From contig CM055266.1 of NCBI GenBank assembly GCA_029237695.1, positions 125,664,569-125,728,568 on the forward strand: a DNA stretch of 64,000 nucleotides. The letters run 5' to 3'. This DNA comes from Conchocele bisecta (taxonomy: Eukaryota > Mollusca > Bivalvia > Lucinida > Thyasiridae). Below are positions 44,791 to 55,824 of this stretch, piece by piece (the first letter of the stretch is position 1; every line of letters starts with the position of its first letter). The notes under the pieces were generated by a model. That model searched no databases and was not told the DNA's origin. It worked only from the letters and a program-made list of their open reading frames with translations. Position numbers and translations under genes: made by a program.

Positions 44791-45499
44791 TTCACCGAAA
44801 TATACTACACGTATGTTTTCTCGATGTCCGGTTAAGAAAGGTTCTTCTATAACTTCTATTTGATGCGAATTATTTACACTTTCACATTTTCACCCCGATT
44901 CATCCATTAATTATGTGGAAACACTGTAGATCCAAATGATCAGACTTGTAACGGAGCTCACCATAATCCAAATTAAGGCAAAAACCCATTCTGATATATA
45001 CAAAAAAAAATCATAAGTATTCAAAATAATTAAATTAATAATTATAACGTGCATTTAAATTACAGCTTGTCTACAGCTCGCTCTACATCAAAATCACAGC
45101 GAAAACTAAACTGCATGTGGCGGAGAAATATTTAAATACTTTTCCGCGGTCTGATAAAAGCGAAAATCGGAGGCAATCTTGGACAATAAAGGATATTTCA
45201 TAAATAGGTTCGGTTTATCTCGTCGCCGACCCGGACTATCTTAATCACGGTCGCACTGCCGCACACACGCGCGCCAGATAAGCGCCTAGAAGATCTGATT
45301 TGCCGCCGGCACGAGATTTATCGAGATTTGCCGAGATTTGCATCGAAATAGCTGCGGCTTCCGAATTAACTTTCCATATTCTACGAAGCCGCGGGTAAAC
45401 GTGGAACTACGCATTTGAGTTGGTCGTGGACTTTGTCGAACATATTCAGAATGGACACGCTGATAATGCACGTTATGTGTTCATAGTTATAAAACATAC
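44791..45499. other. Unassigned, partly GC-rich unique DNA
   Basis: 45050-45400 is repeat-free and CpG-containing (GCCGCACACACGCGCGCCAG near 45258; GAGATTTATCGAGATTTGCC near 45313). It looks like unique sequence and could be a regulatory element. No coding exon recognised. Confidence 0.4.
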
Positions 45500-45889
45500 T
45501 ACGGAGCCCGACAGGGGACGTAGAATTATTTTTTATTAATTCGTTCCCACGAAATAACAATTCGTTAAATTCGTTCCCACGAAATAACACTTAGTTCCCT
45601 CAATTTAGCACTTCGTTCCCACGAATCACGAATTAAAAATAAATCGTTCCCTCAATTTAACATTTCGTTCCCACGAAATAACAATTCGTTCCCACGATAT
45701 AACAATTCGTTCTTACAACATAGCAATTCGTTTCCTCAAATTAACAACTCGTTCCCACGATATATCGTGGGAACGAATTGTTGATTCGTGGGAACGAATT
45801 GTTAAATTGAGGGAACGAATTGTTATTTCGTGGGAACGAATTGAACGAATTAATAAAAAAAAAATCCATGTCCCCTGCGGGGCTCCGTA
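45500..45889. mobile_element. Family F element (F3)
   Basis: TACGGAGCCCGACAGGGGAC to TGTCCCCTGCGGGGCTCCGT (last A at 45889). 21-bp unit arms meet at the perfect palindrome CCCACGATATATCGTGGG (about 45753-45770). Flanks ACATAC and ACATTT match at four of six bases. Confidence 0.92.
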
Positions 45890-45994
45890 ACATTTGCCTT
45901 GTATTGTGGCGTTCAAATGTATGAATTAGTAAAATCTCCAAACCTGACATTCCATGTGTCCCATTCAGACAGGTTTCACATACTCCTGTAGGTG

Positions 45995-46084
45995 AGGGTT
46001 GCGGGCGGTAACTCTGCAAAACTCCCGTACCGTCCATATCCTATGGACGGTACGGGAGTTTTGCAGAGTTACCGCCCATAACTG
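45995..46084. repeat. Family Q mini-hairpin (Q3)
   Basis: GGTTGCGGGCGGTAACTCTG and complement around CCGTCCATATCCTATGGACG. The flanking duplication is not clear in this copy. Confidence 0.85.
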
Positions 46085-46358
46085 AATGCTCCTAGTATAC
46101 GGTGTCCATTCCATAGCGTAAACTATTGATTTCTTCAAATATATTTTGCACGTTAAAATATCTACACTTCAAATTATGATACATGGTGAACGTTGACGTT
46201 TTCCTGGCGTCATTCCGATACATCCTCATTTTCCAAAATTTCTTAAATGGTACTGTTGTATGTATAATATATGTGTGTATACTTTTAAATTCCAAACTCA
46301 ATTGAAAGCTGCTGCCCGATGACGATTACCTGCATTCTCTGCGTAGAGTCAAATTTCT

Positions 46359-46595
46359 GGGGCCCATTTCACTAAACTTCGTACGACTAAAATGCTCGTA
46401 AGTGCAAATATAAGATCGTCTGGAAATTTCAATTGATGGATTTACCGTATGTACATTTATTGAGCATAGGCTGCATATGCTCAATAAATGTACATCCGAT
46501 AATTGTTCAAAAGAAAACAATATTAATGTGACATTTACAGATTATCATGATTTTGCACTTAAGTACATTTTAGTCGTACGAAGTTTAGTGAAACG
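46359..46595. repeat. Family C foldback (C4)
   Basis: GGGGCCCATTTCACTAAACT to ACGAAGTTTAGTGAAACG. The central hairpin is shortened to GAGCATAGGCTGCATATGCT. Confidence 0.9.
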
Positions 46596-46702
46596 TGCGT
46601 CTGTTGTTCGACTACTATGGTAGTTAATGGCTCGACCGCAATATACAAGCACAGGCTGCAGTGTGACTACGGATGGCAAATATTATTCGTCTACAAAATC
46701 CA

Positions 46703-46794
46703 ATTTTTTACTAAACGAGCTTACTGATTTCATAAGAAACGAGTATAGGTCTAGTTTCTTATGAAATAAACTCGTTGAATAAATATAGTTAAAA
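46703..46794. repeat. Family G hairpin (G5)
   Basis: AAACGAGCTTACTGATTTCA to AATAAACTCGTTGAATAAA around GAGTATAGGTCTAG. Confidence 0.8.
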
Positions 46795-46922
46795 CAACCA
46801 GCACAAATGTTAGTTCTGTATATTTTACTATTTTCGTATCGGTCTCATGCATGTATATCACTGTTACACTAGTGTAATAATGTTAATACTGAAATCTATG
46901 TATTCACCAGACTACAAACATC

Positions 46923-47230
46923 TGTAGCAGATTTCATCAAAATTGCAAAGTATGCTTTTCTAGCAAAGTATACTTTGAGGGAGTAATCATTTATGTTTCC
47001 TGAAATGCATTATTTCATATAGAACTAACAACTGCATATATTTGATGATTAAAGAAATGCAGAATTATTATACTGAATGTATTACATTATCACAGCCAAA
47101 ATGGCTGTGATAATGTAATAAATTCAGTATAATAAAAATTAATAAATTTATCATAAAATTTAAAATTTCTCACTCAAAGTATCCTTTGCTAGAAACGTAT
47201 ACTTTGCAATTTTGATGAAATCGGCTACAG
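46923..47230. repeat. Family M foldback (M4)
   Basis: TGTAGCAGATTTCATCAAAA to TGATGAAATCGGCTACAG, with perfect central TTATTACATTATCACAGCC palindrome. Confidence 0.9.
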
Positions 47231-47241
47231 GCGTTGTTTAA

Positions 47242-48226
47242 AGGAACATGCTCACTTAGTAGGCACACCATGTTCTTTATAGGAATTAAATAAGTGTATA
47301 ATTGTGTCACTATTCCACCAATTATAAAAATTACGAGTGCCCGCTACGCACATAATTATACTATTTTAGTAATATTTATTTTACTGATAGTGACGCGCGG
47401 TGGTATCAGGCTGTTTTCATATGCAAATGATGCATGATATGTTGTAAAGGTACATGCCCATGCAGAGGGCACAAACTGTTCTTTATAGGAATTAAAATAA
47501 GTGTATATTTGTGTCACTATTCCACCAGTTCTAAAAATTATGAGTGCCCGCTATACAGATATAATCATTTAGTAATATTGTTTTTTACTGATAGTGACGC
47601 GCGGTGGTATCAGGCCTTTTTCATATGCAAGTGACGCATGATATCTTTTAATTATTTATACAAATTAATTGCCTCACCGGAAACAATAGTATTTTCGACA
47701 GATAATAAAGTATGATCATTGCACATCAAAATATAAATACAAATGTACAGAGAATAATTAGTAAAGTCCGTTAACATTTTAAGTAAACACTGTTATCGCC
47801 CCTGATATTAGTTTGGATACTTACCTCTGATATAAAATGTATAATAATGCCAATCTTTACGTGGGGAAATGGTGAATGAATGTTTATTTTGCCAGGAAAT
47901 GTGTCTGATGATGTCTCTGATATAAAGAACATTTTGTGACTACTGAGTGGGCAAGTACCTTTAACTATGTATACTAATTAAATGCGTCACCTGAACAAAT
48001 AATTGTTTCGACAGATTATACAGAATATATAGTATCATCATTGAACATCAAAAATTAAATACAGAGAATAAATAGTAATGTCCGTTAACATTTTAAGGAA
48101 ACACGGGTTTCACCCCTGATTACGTGGGGTAATGGTGATTGAATGTTTATTTTGCCAGAAAATGTCTCAGATGATGTCTCTGGTATAAAATAAAACAGTG
48201 TGTGTCTAATGAGTGGGCATGTACCT
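47242..48226. mobile_element. Family J element (J7) split by J8
   Basis: TTAA at 47238-47241 and 48227-48230. The left arm AGGAACATGCTCACTTAGTA runs to about 47443. The remainder resumes at 47965 with TATACTAATTAAATGCGTCA and ends GAGTGGGCATGTACCT. Confidence 0.85.
47448..47960. mobile_element. Family J element (J8) nested in J7
   Basis: AGGTACATGCCCATGCAGAG to ACTGAGTGGGCAAGTACCT, with GTAA at the left and TTAA at the right. It is full length, 513 bp, and interrupts J7 at the AT-rich TTTTAATT site seen intact in other copies. Confidence 0.85.
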
Positions 48227-48230
48227 TTAA

Positions 48231-48570
48231 AATGGTCCAAATATTTATATTTGTGTTTTCTTAGAAAATAAGAAAAACAAATAATACATTTTTTTTTATC
48301 TGGATCCACGGTCTATAGCCGCCCGCTGCAAACAAATGTGTTTATCAGCAACGTAATTAAGACATCGATTTCGAATCAAGACGCATTAATCTTGCAGATA
48401 CAGATCTATGGCAATGATATTTCCGTCGATTTAATACATCATCCGGCGGACAAAACGATCCCATCCTTTTGAACTGTATAGTTGTATTCGATCTGTTATT
48501 GACCTCCGAAAACGAGGCTGAACTTTAAGTAATATGTGACCCGCGTTGAGAAATTGGTGTTATTGAGTTT
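48231..48570. other. Unassigned intergenic DNA
   Basis: No gene or repeat recognised. Confidence 0.5.
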
Positions 48571-48640
48571 GGCGAACAGTGTAGACCCAGATCAGACTGC
48601 GCGTCCGTGCAGTCTGATCAGGGTCTACACTGTTCGCGAT
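48571..48640. repeat. Family D hairpin core (D16)
   Basis: A near-perfect 70-bp palindrome, GCGAACAGTGTAGACCCAGA with the GCGCGTCCGTGC centre. Confidence 0.88.
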
Positions 48641-48707
48641 TAAGATGGGATGAATACTGTAGTAAAATATTCAGATCCGTATCAGGTTGTGTGAGTATAC
48701 ACTACAA

Positions 48708-48852
48708 TCTGCGCTTGCCAACATTGATCAATTTCTTTATTGCAAATATTTTTGCTTGAAATCAAGCAGCTTGATTGGCTGAGAAAATCAAATTGCTTAA
48801 TTGCGATATGGTATTGGATGTTTAGAAACGTTGATAAAATGGACAAGATTGA
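48708..48852. repeat. Family A element (A6), hairpin deleted
   Basis: CTGCGCTTGCCAACATTG, CAAGCAGCTTGATTGGCTGA and GGACAAGATTGAT survive. The GAGCCTGAGC core is lost. Confidence 0.7.
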
Positions 48853-49087
48853 TAATAATATAATTTAATATGATGTAATGCCTGACAAGCGGTTGTATGT
48901 TGTTTGCGCAGGGGCTACACTGATCAGAAACTGAATAAGCCTCATTTTCAAGTTATCACGAAATGACATTCATATATTTTTCACCCATTCCATATCGCAT
49001 ACGGATTAATTTGAGCAAAAATCTTAGTCCGTTTCCGTCCTTCTTTTTCTAATTAACAACACATTGGCGACATTTAATGAGTGATAT

Positions 49088-49155
49088 AAATATAAATATA
49101 TTGCACGAGTTTACTGATTTCATAAGAAACGAGGCTATGCCGAGTTAACAAGCTT
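49088..49155. repeat. Family G fragment (G6)
   Basis: CACGAGTTTACTGATTTCAT then AAGAAACGAGGCTATGCCGA. The return arm is truncated. Confidence 0.75.
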
Positions 49156-49369
49156 AATACTGCAGTAAGTCAGCACAGCGTTATTTAAATTATACGTACT
49201 GCACAGTACATCTGTTAAATTAAATGTATTACATAAGCACATCGTCATACGTTGAAGTTCACCTGCGGATCAACTGTAGATTATACGTACAGCATAGCAC
49301 AACTGTTAAATTAAATGTATTGCATAAACACATCGACATACACTGAAGCTCCACAGCGGAATTCCAAAT
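49156..49369. repeat. Two diverged direct repeats
   Basis: GTTAAATTAAATGTATTNCA followed by AAGCACATCGNCATAC-like sequence occurs twice, near 49213 and 49304. Confidence 0.6.
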
Positions 49370-50676
49370 TGGTGTATCCTAAGCATGAAAATAGTTAATG
49401 CTATATATATATATTGCTGGGCCTAATTAGCCTTCTATAGTGCGATCACGGTCAAATTAGCAACCAAACTATTTGTTCGTGTATCACCAAAATGTATATA
49501 CTGTCACCGCTCATTTGAACCGTCTCGGCGAGACGGATCAAATGGTGGTCAAAACATACACGTCGGATAAGGCACACGAAAATTATTTAGATTTTTTCCA
49601 TCACCAAAATGGTATGTCCTAAAATAATAATGCTATTAATGTACCTAATCAGCCTTCTATGATAAAATTAACAAACAAACTATTTTCACATTTCTCACCC
49701 AATGTATATGTTGTGACCACTCATTTGAACCGTCTCGGCGAGACGGTTCAAATGAGTGGTCACAACATATACATCCGATAAGGCACAACAACAATATTTA
49801 TAAATTTCCGTATTAAACCAATATATCCTAATTATGAAAATACACTTAGTTAATGTTATTACTGGCCTAATCAGCCTTCGATGATGCGATCACGATGAAC
49901 ATAACAACCGTACTATTTTCTCATTTCTCACCCAATGTATATGTTGTGACCACTCATTTGAACCGTCTCGGCGAGACGGTTCAAATGGTGATCAAAACAT
50001 ATACATCTGATAAAGCACAAGGACAATATTTATAATTTTCCTTAACCAATATATCCTAAGTATGCAAATACACCTACTGTCTGTTCCACGTTTTGCTGCC
50101 GACGAACTTTTGGCTGTTAAACACATTAAATTAAAAAAATATTTAAAAGAAAGTACTTTTTTATCAATAAAAAAATTATTTGATGAAATTCCATCAAATA
50201 TTGATGTTATTGCGAAAAAAAGATTTTCCTATGGGAATTTAACATGGAGGCTAAAAATAGAATTTATTTTCAAATATTTTTTTTATTTGAGGACCGATTT
50301 TCAAAATCTAACTTTTGTTTTCTTAATTACATCATTTTCAAGCTATCGGAGTCAATTTCCTAATGTTTTCGTTTTTTGATCCTTCAGTATAAAAAAACTA
50401 AAAAAATGTGGAAATTGACTCCCCATGTTAAATTCCTATAGGAAAATCGTTTTTTCACAAACAAATCTTTATTTGATGGAATTTCATCAAACAAATTTTT
50501 TTGGGGAGGGTGACTTTTTGTTATTGATGAAAAAGTATTTACTTTTAAATATTTTTTAGATTTAATGTGTTAAATAGCCAACAGTTCGTCGGCAGCAAAA
50601 CGTGGAACAGACAGTAATTAATGTTATTACTGGGCTTAATCAGCCTTCGATGATGCGATCACGATCGCTAGAGAAG
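49370..50676. repeat. Tandem array of family P hairpin units
   Basis: Three units of about 210-235 bp (49370-49607, 49608-49819, 49820-50049) and a fourth partial one. Each starts TATCCTAANNATGAAAATA, passes TAATCAGCCTTCNATGATGC and holds the hairpin TTTGAACCGTCTCGGCGAGA. Unit 4 is split at 50076 by a foldback and resumes at 50615. Confidence 0.9.
50077..50614. mobile_element. TA-flanked 538-bp foldback inside the P array
   Basis: CTGTCTGTTCCACGTTTTGC to GCAAAACGTGGAACAGACAG with TA on each side (50075-50076, 50615-50616). The interrupted unit reads CACC-TA-ATTAATGTTATTAC when the insertion is removed, matching unit 3. Arms of about 200 bp are AT-rich and contain TTTGATGAAATTCCATCAAA. A TA target suggests a Tc1/mariner-type source. 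The 105-codon frame starting at 50062 is arm sequence with no known motif. Confidence 0.92.
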
Positions 50677-50801
50677 ACCAGAAAATGCCGACTTCACTGA
50701 TTTTAAACTGCTTTGCTGCGAAAAATTACATCGGCGATTACTCTACCCGTTTGATGCTAGTTCCACTCTCTATAGGACACCATTCCAACAACAGCAATCA
50801 A

Positions 50802-50832
50802 TTCAAAATCAAAATCAAAATCAAAATCAAAA
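50802..50832. repeat. (ATCAAA)n microsatellite
   Basis: Five near-perfect copies. Confidence 0.95.
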
Positions 50833-50934
50833 GTTCAGTGCGACCGTTGTGAACTAACTAGTCTGGTGGCGTAATATAATTCTAGTAACGTCATGAGACA
50901 CATGCATTACGTAGGTGCTGGCTTGGCACTGAAA

Positions 50935-51030
50935 TGAGCATTGTCTACAGCCATGGTCAAACAGCGTGCTGTCTACAGCCATGGTCAAACAGCACGCGCT
51001 GTACGTTTGAACATGGCTGTGAGCGGTGTC
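50935..51030. repeat. Short direct and inverted repeat cluster
   Basis: GTCTACAGCCATGGTCAAAC occurs twice (about 50943 and 50971), and a diverged complement, GTTTGAACATGGCTGTGAGC, follows near 51005. Confidence 0.8.
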
Positions 51031-51299
51031 GAACAACGGCATGTAGTCATGTAACAATATGTGTTTTTTAACTACGTGTATATGCATCAAAAATGTAATT
51101 GTTTAACGAAACGCACAACTTTATTTAATTAAATTCAGTGGCGTAGCCAGGTGATCGCATCCACTATCATTTAACCAGGTGGGTATTTTTACTTTAATTT
51201 ACGTTCCTTTCTGAGAGAAATAGCTATAAATAAGCTATAGCTTTAAAATCACTCTAATCGAGGAAATTGAATGTAGAAATCATTTTGTTTTGTGGAAGG

Positions 51300-51375
51300 T
51301 AGTTGCGGGCAGTAACTCTGCAAAACTGCCGTACCGGACGGTACGGGAGTTTTGCAGATTTACTGCCCGCCACTA
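51300..51375. mobile_element. Family Q Mutator-like mini-hairpin (Q4)
   Basis: A 76-bp hairpin with TAGTTGCGGGCAGTAACTC ends. Flanks TGTGGAAGG (51291-51299) and TGGGGAAGG (51376-51384) match at eight of nine positions. Confidence 0.9.
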
Positions 51376-51384
51376 TGGGGAAGG

Positions 51385-53001
51385 ATGCTCCCGTCCGTAT
51401 CTCTTTCCAAACACGGCCCACAATTCGCACCCCTTTGACAATACATTGGCTAGGCCTCTGACATTACAAATATTCTGTGTCTTATGCTACTATGTATTAT
51501 CATATAATGTGTTAAAAAGAGATGATGAGTAAAATTTGCGTATTATAAACGGTTTTTAAATTCATAGCTACCTTTCCGTTCAGAAATACAACGGAAATCT
51601 GCCAGTGGTGCAGGTTTTGTTTACTAATCTGATACAGTGCGTTTATGACCATTTGTGTTAAATGTTGTAGCATTATACATGTGGCTGAATATCTACATAA
51701 AGTATATCTGACCCTGTTCCTCTTAGTGTATATTATACAAAGAATTGTCATCTCCGACATTTTAGTTTGTACATGCTATCGGACAGTTCCACCACTTGAG
51801 GCGTTTGACATACACAGCATATACCATGGCAGGAAACCTAATAATATTTGGTGCAATACGTCCCAAATGTATATGACGACAACGTCCTATAAATATTATT
51901 ACAGCAGACTACTATCTGAGCTTTTATACCATCACTCACAAAATATAATGGACACTTTGTCAATGTGCAAAATGTCAAACTGATGCATAGTCTATTATTG
52001 GAAGTACATCTGCCACCGGTAAAAGCGGTATATTTACTCGCATAGCAGACAAGAGGACAATAGTGACAATACACCCAGATAACTACTTACAAGTGACTGG
52101 ATTTGATACAGTATGTATGGTAATACAGGTATATATCTACAGAACTGTGTATTGTTTTTACTGTTATACATTCATTACTGACTTCTCAAACAATTTAACA
52201 AAGGGTCAACAAACCATTCAGATATTATACTTTGTATCAAAATATGATGTCAACAACACATAACACGCTTTAATGATTTCTTCAGATCTTGTTGCAGCAA
52301 CTTTTATTATTGTGTTTGTCATATAATTGGTGGTATGTGTCAAATGCTACAAGAGATAAAACAGGCCAATTATGGCTTGTACCGCTAAGATTGCCGACAT
52401 GGAAACTCCATGCAGTGTGTAGAATATAGTAAGAAGAGAATGTTCACATGTATGTTATGTTTATATCCCATCACATTTACGAAGCCATTATGCATGAATC
52501 ATAGTATGAGTCGGGGTCACGCTTCACGCCAAACTAAGCAACGTAACGTCAACACAACACAATATAAAGTAGAACTTCTCTAATGAAAATTGTATGAGAG
52601 ATTTCTTCACAGTATTGTGATTTTCGCATTTGTAATTTCGAAACTTCAATGTATACGAAATTTCAACTGTTATGGAGTCTATTCATATAGGCATATGAAC
52701 TGTCTGTCCGTGACCAATGAAACTGCTCGGAATTGTGTAATACATTTGGCGGTGAAATTAACAATGCAGTAGATGGAAATACACACACGTGTACGTACAA
52801 AATAGCGCAGCTTCTCACAACGAAAATGCCCATCGTTCACAAGGGAAACTTTCACGATTCCGTGGTTCCAACGAGTGAATTATTTTCGGTATTTGCCATT
52901 TAACATTAGCTGCATTCTGGACAATCCCACTCGTGATAATCTTACGTAAAATACACATATTTTCACAGGCGGCGTGTACACCAGTGTAGCGACGAACAGC
53001 G
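51385..53001. other. Unassigned DNA, part of a dispersed repeat
   Basis: 51960-52430 shares blocks with 62800-63230. TACTCGCATAG...GACAATACACNCAG...GATTTGATA is in opposite orientation, and GTATGTGTCAAA...TATGGCTTGTAC is in the same orientation. Open frames of up to 112 codons have no recognised domain. Confidence 0.5.
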
Positions 53002-53007
53002 TATACT

Positions 53008-53403
53008 TACGGAGCCCTGCAGGGGACATGACATTTTTGTTATGAATTCGTTCCCATGGAATAATAATTCGTTCCCTCAATTTAACAATTCGTTCCCTCA
53101 ATATAACAATTCGTTCCCTCGAATTAACAATTCGTTCCCACGAAATGACAATTCGTTCCCTCAATTTAACAATTCGTTCCCCCGAATTAACAATTCGTTC
53201 CCACGAATTAACAATTCGTTCCCGTGGGAACGAATTGTTATTTCGTGGGAACGAATTGTTAAATTGAGGGAACGAATTGTTAATTCGTGGGAACAAATTG
53301 TTAATTCGTGGAAACGAATTGTTAAATTGAGGGAACGAATTGTTATTTCGTAGGAACAAATTAATGAAAAAATAAAAGTTTACGTCCTCTGCGGGGCTCC
53401 GTA
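53008..53403. mobile_element. Family F element (F4), symmetrical
   Basis: TACGGAGCCCTGCAGGGGAC to GTCCTCTGCGGGGCTCCGTA. The exact 6-bp duplication TATACT flanks it (53002-53007, 53404-53409). Arms of eight or so 21-bp units converge at about 53224. Long open frames lie on both strands (103 and 159 codons) because of the repeat. Confidence 0.95.
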
Positions 53404-53409
53404 TATACT

Positions 53410-54234
53410 CGATATACCAGCATGCAGTGTGTCATCGTATGATAATCAGTGCGGATTAAATTTGCAGATCATGATTGGAATATTTCCTTCTACAGAAGAA
53501 AATATTCCAAACATGAGCTGCAAGTTACATTGGTATCTAGTAATACATATATGCATGCGTAGTAATAGTTAAACACTATTATCTGTATTATAAATTTGCC
53601 GTAACTGAAACAATAGTGTGAAATAAACGCATTGAATGACATCCAAATTGAGAAAACAGTCCAAACAACGGAAATACTGCATCTGCCCGCATTTTAGCGT
53701 TGTTAACTGAAATTATTCGTGCGGGTATGATTTATTTTAGGTACAAGGCGCATGCGCATGCGTGACTGGGTATTCACCAGTTAAAATGAATAAGACCGGT
53801 TTTGTCAGATAGCGGTTCTGATGTATTCCTGAGTTTCATTTCTATGTGATTCGACATTACTTGCAGAATGTTTTATGATACAAAAACGCCCGTGAATAAT
53901 TTGATAGCAGGGGTCGCCGTGGTTTATATTGCATATTCCACGGAACTATTTTCTTGGGCGTAATAGTAAATAGTAGAAAGTATTCAAGATAAGCAACCAC
54001 TTGTCTGATTTGATCTTTCGCATTTTTTTTCTCGAAACATCACAGCACAGATGCAGATTGTGTTGATGGAACGGAGAAAATTTTCCCGCTCAATATTGTA
54101 TAGACAAAATAACAAAATGCACTAAAGAAATAAAGATAACCGCAGTTTAAACACTGTTTTGGCGCTAAAATTACGACTTGCTCATGAAGAGTACATCTCA
54201 TGATTTTTTTCTGGACTCGTACAACAGTACATGT
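53410..54234. other. Unassigned DNA with one small hairpin
   Basis: GGAATATTTCCTTCTACAGA and complement at about 53476-53501. CCTCGTGCGGGTATGA-like and GCGCATGCGCATGCGTG sequence near 53748 is CpG-containing. No exon seen. Confidence 0.45.
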
Positions 54235-54345
54235 GTGGGCAAGACTGGAGAAATGGGGCTTACGACATGTGTGGATATTCAAACTTCTGATATTCTAGCG
54301 CACTCAAGAAGCCGGATACGAATTAACATGTTAGAAGCATATTTC
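54235..54345. repeat. Family D remnant (D19)
   Basis: GCAAGACTGGAGAAATGGGG then TTAGAAGCATATTTCATTGA: left half only. Confidence 0.65.
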
Positions 54346-54434
54346 ATTGACAGTTCACATTTGTTGAAACTATATACCTCATGTTGCCATATGTATGGAC
54401 TGAGTGAATAAAGGAATATTATACAAGTATTGTA

Positions 54435-54554
54435 TTTTGAGTCGGTGTACACGAGATTTACGGACCTGAGGAAAGTCATATTCACCGCAGCCGAAGGCCG
54501 AGGTGAATATGACTTTTCGAAGGTCCGTAAATCTCGTGTACACCGACTCAAAAG
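54435..54554. repeat. Family N hairpin (N1)
   Basis: GAGTCGGTGTACACGAGATT with a complement 100 bp on, around CGCAGCCGAAGGCCG. Arms of about 55 bp with few mismatches. Confidence 0.92.
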
Positions 54555-54980
54555 ACAATACTTATTTTATTATATGACCCATATTACAGAAATGACAACT
54601 TATATGATACAACAACGCAGGAATTGCCTCATGCCTTGATTGCGTGATTGTATATGCTGCTACACCTGAATATCAGTCTCGAACTCGTCTCGTTGCGCGA
54701 GAAGAGTTCGAGAGTGTTATTCTGAAGGTGAATATCACATTCGAATATCATTCCGGGACTCGTGTACATTACACACGCACGCACGACAGATGAAGTGTTG
54801 CCCATAATACGACAAAAAGGTCGTGAAATGTTCGTATATGGAAACTAATAGTATATTAACAGTGTTCAATAGATATGAACATTAAATGGCATATACACTA
54901 ATTTATGTATATGCCATATATTTAGTTCATTCCACGTTTAGCATCATAATAAATAGTTCGCGCATGTCACTTGTAACGGA

Positions 54981-55087
54981 TGGTAATATTATATTTATTA
55001 AACGAGTTTACTGATTTCATAAGAAACGAGGCTATGCCTCGTTTCTTATGAAAATAGTCAACGAGTTTAATAAATACCATATTAAAT
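54981..55087. repeat. Family G hairpin (G7)
   Basis: AAACGAGTTTACTGATTTCA to ACGAGTTTAATAAATACCAT with GAGGCTATGCCTC at the centre. It lies midway between N1 and N2. Confidence 0.88.
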
Positions 55088-55585
55088 CATCGCAGGTGTT
55101 ATATTATATTTATTGCATAAGCACATCATCATATATTGAAGCTGTACTTTTCACCAAACATGTTTTATGTAACCAACAAATGTGCATATTTATACTATTG
55201 TATTATGATTTGTATTACATTGTGATACTACACTACGAGCATTAAGTATGCAATAAATGGTTTTATTATATGACAAAGTTACGTATTTCAGTCATTCTCA
55301 TTGGCCGAAACACGGCCACGTGATCATCTACAAATTGAATGTAAGACCTCTGAACTGTTTGTTAACACGAATAAGCACTCTCGGACCGCGAGAACGGTTC
55401 GAGATGTGTGTATTCATGTAAACAAACTTATTGTTCACCTCCTTAGAGCGTACGCTAAGTATAAGTATAAAGTATAACTAAGTATAAAGTTTGAAACGCA
55501 CGATTTATTTATGGAGAAGTTTGTAAACATATTTTTTTGTGGGAGGGAAATCGTGTTAAGGGTCATATATTAAAAACAAGTATAG

Positions 55586-55709
55586 TCTTTTGAGTCGGTG
55601 TACATGAGATTTACGGACCCGAGAAAAGTGATGTTCACCGACGCGACGCCGTCGGTGAACATCACTTTTCTCGGGTCCGTAAATCTCATGTACACCGACT
55701 CAAAAGACA
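55586..55709. repeat. Family N hairpin (N2), near-perfect 124 bp
   Basis: GTCTTTTGAGTCGGTGTACA pairs with its complement over about 56 bp around GACGCGACGCCGTC. One of the longest clean palindromes in the window. Confidence 0.95.
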
Positions 55710-55824
55710 CTAATTGTATATTATTGTATAACGTGATTTTCCCAGTCTAATAGTACACATACGAACTATCACTCACGTAATAATAGCCTCAATTCATGTA
55801 CTGTGTGCAAATAAACTGATTTAT

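Noticed and set aside
49490..50010. Rho-independent terminators or riboswitches suggested by strong hairpins
   Set aside because: No bacterial genes. The hairpins are dispersed transposon-like repeats.
50062..50379. A 105-codon Lys/Phe-rich frame as a gene
   Set aside because: It lies in one arm of a TA-flanked foldback. Composition follows the AT-rich palindrome, and no motif is recognised.
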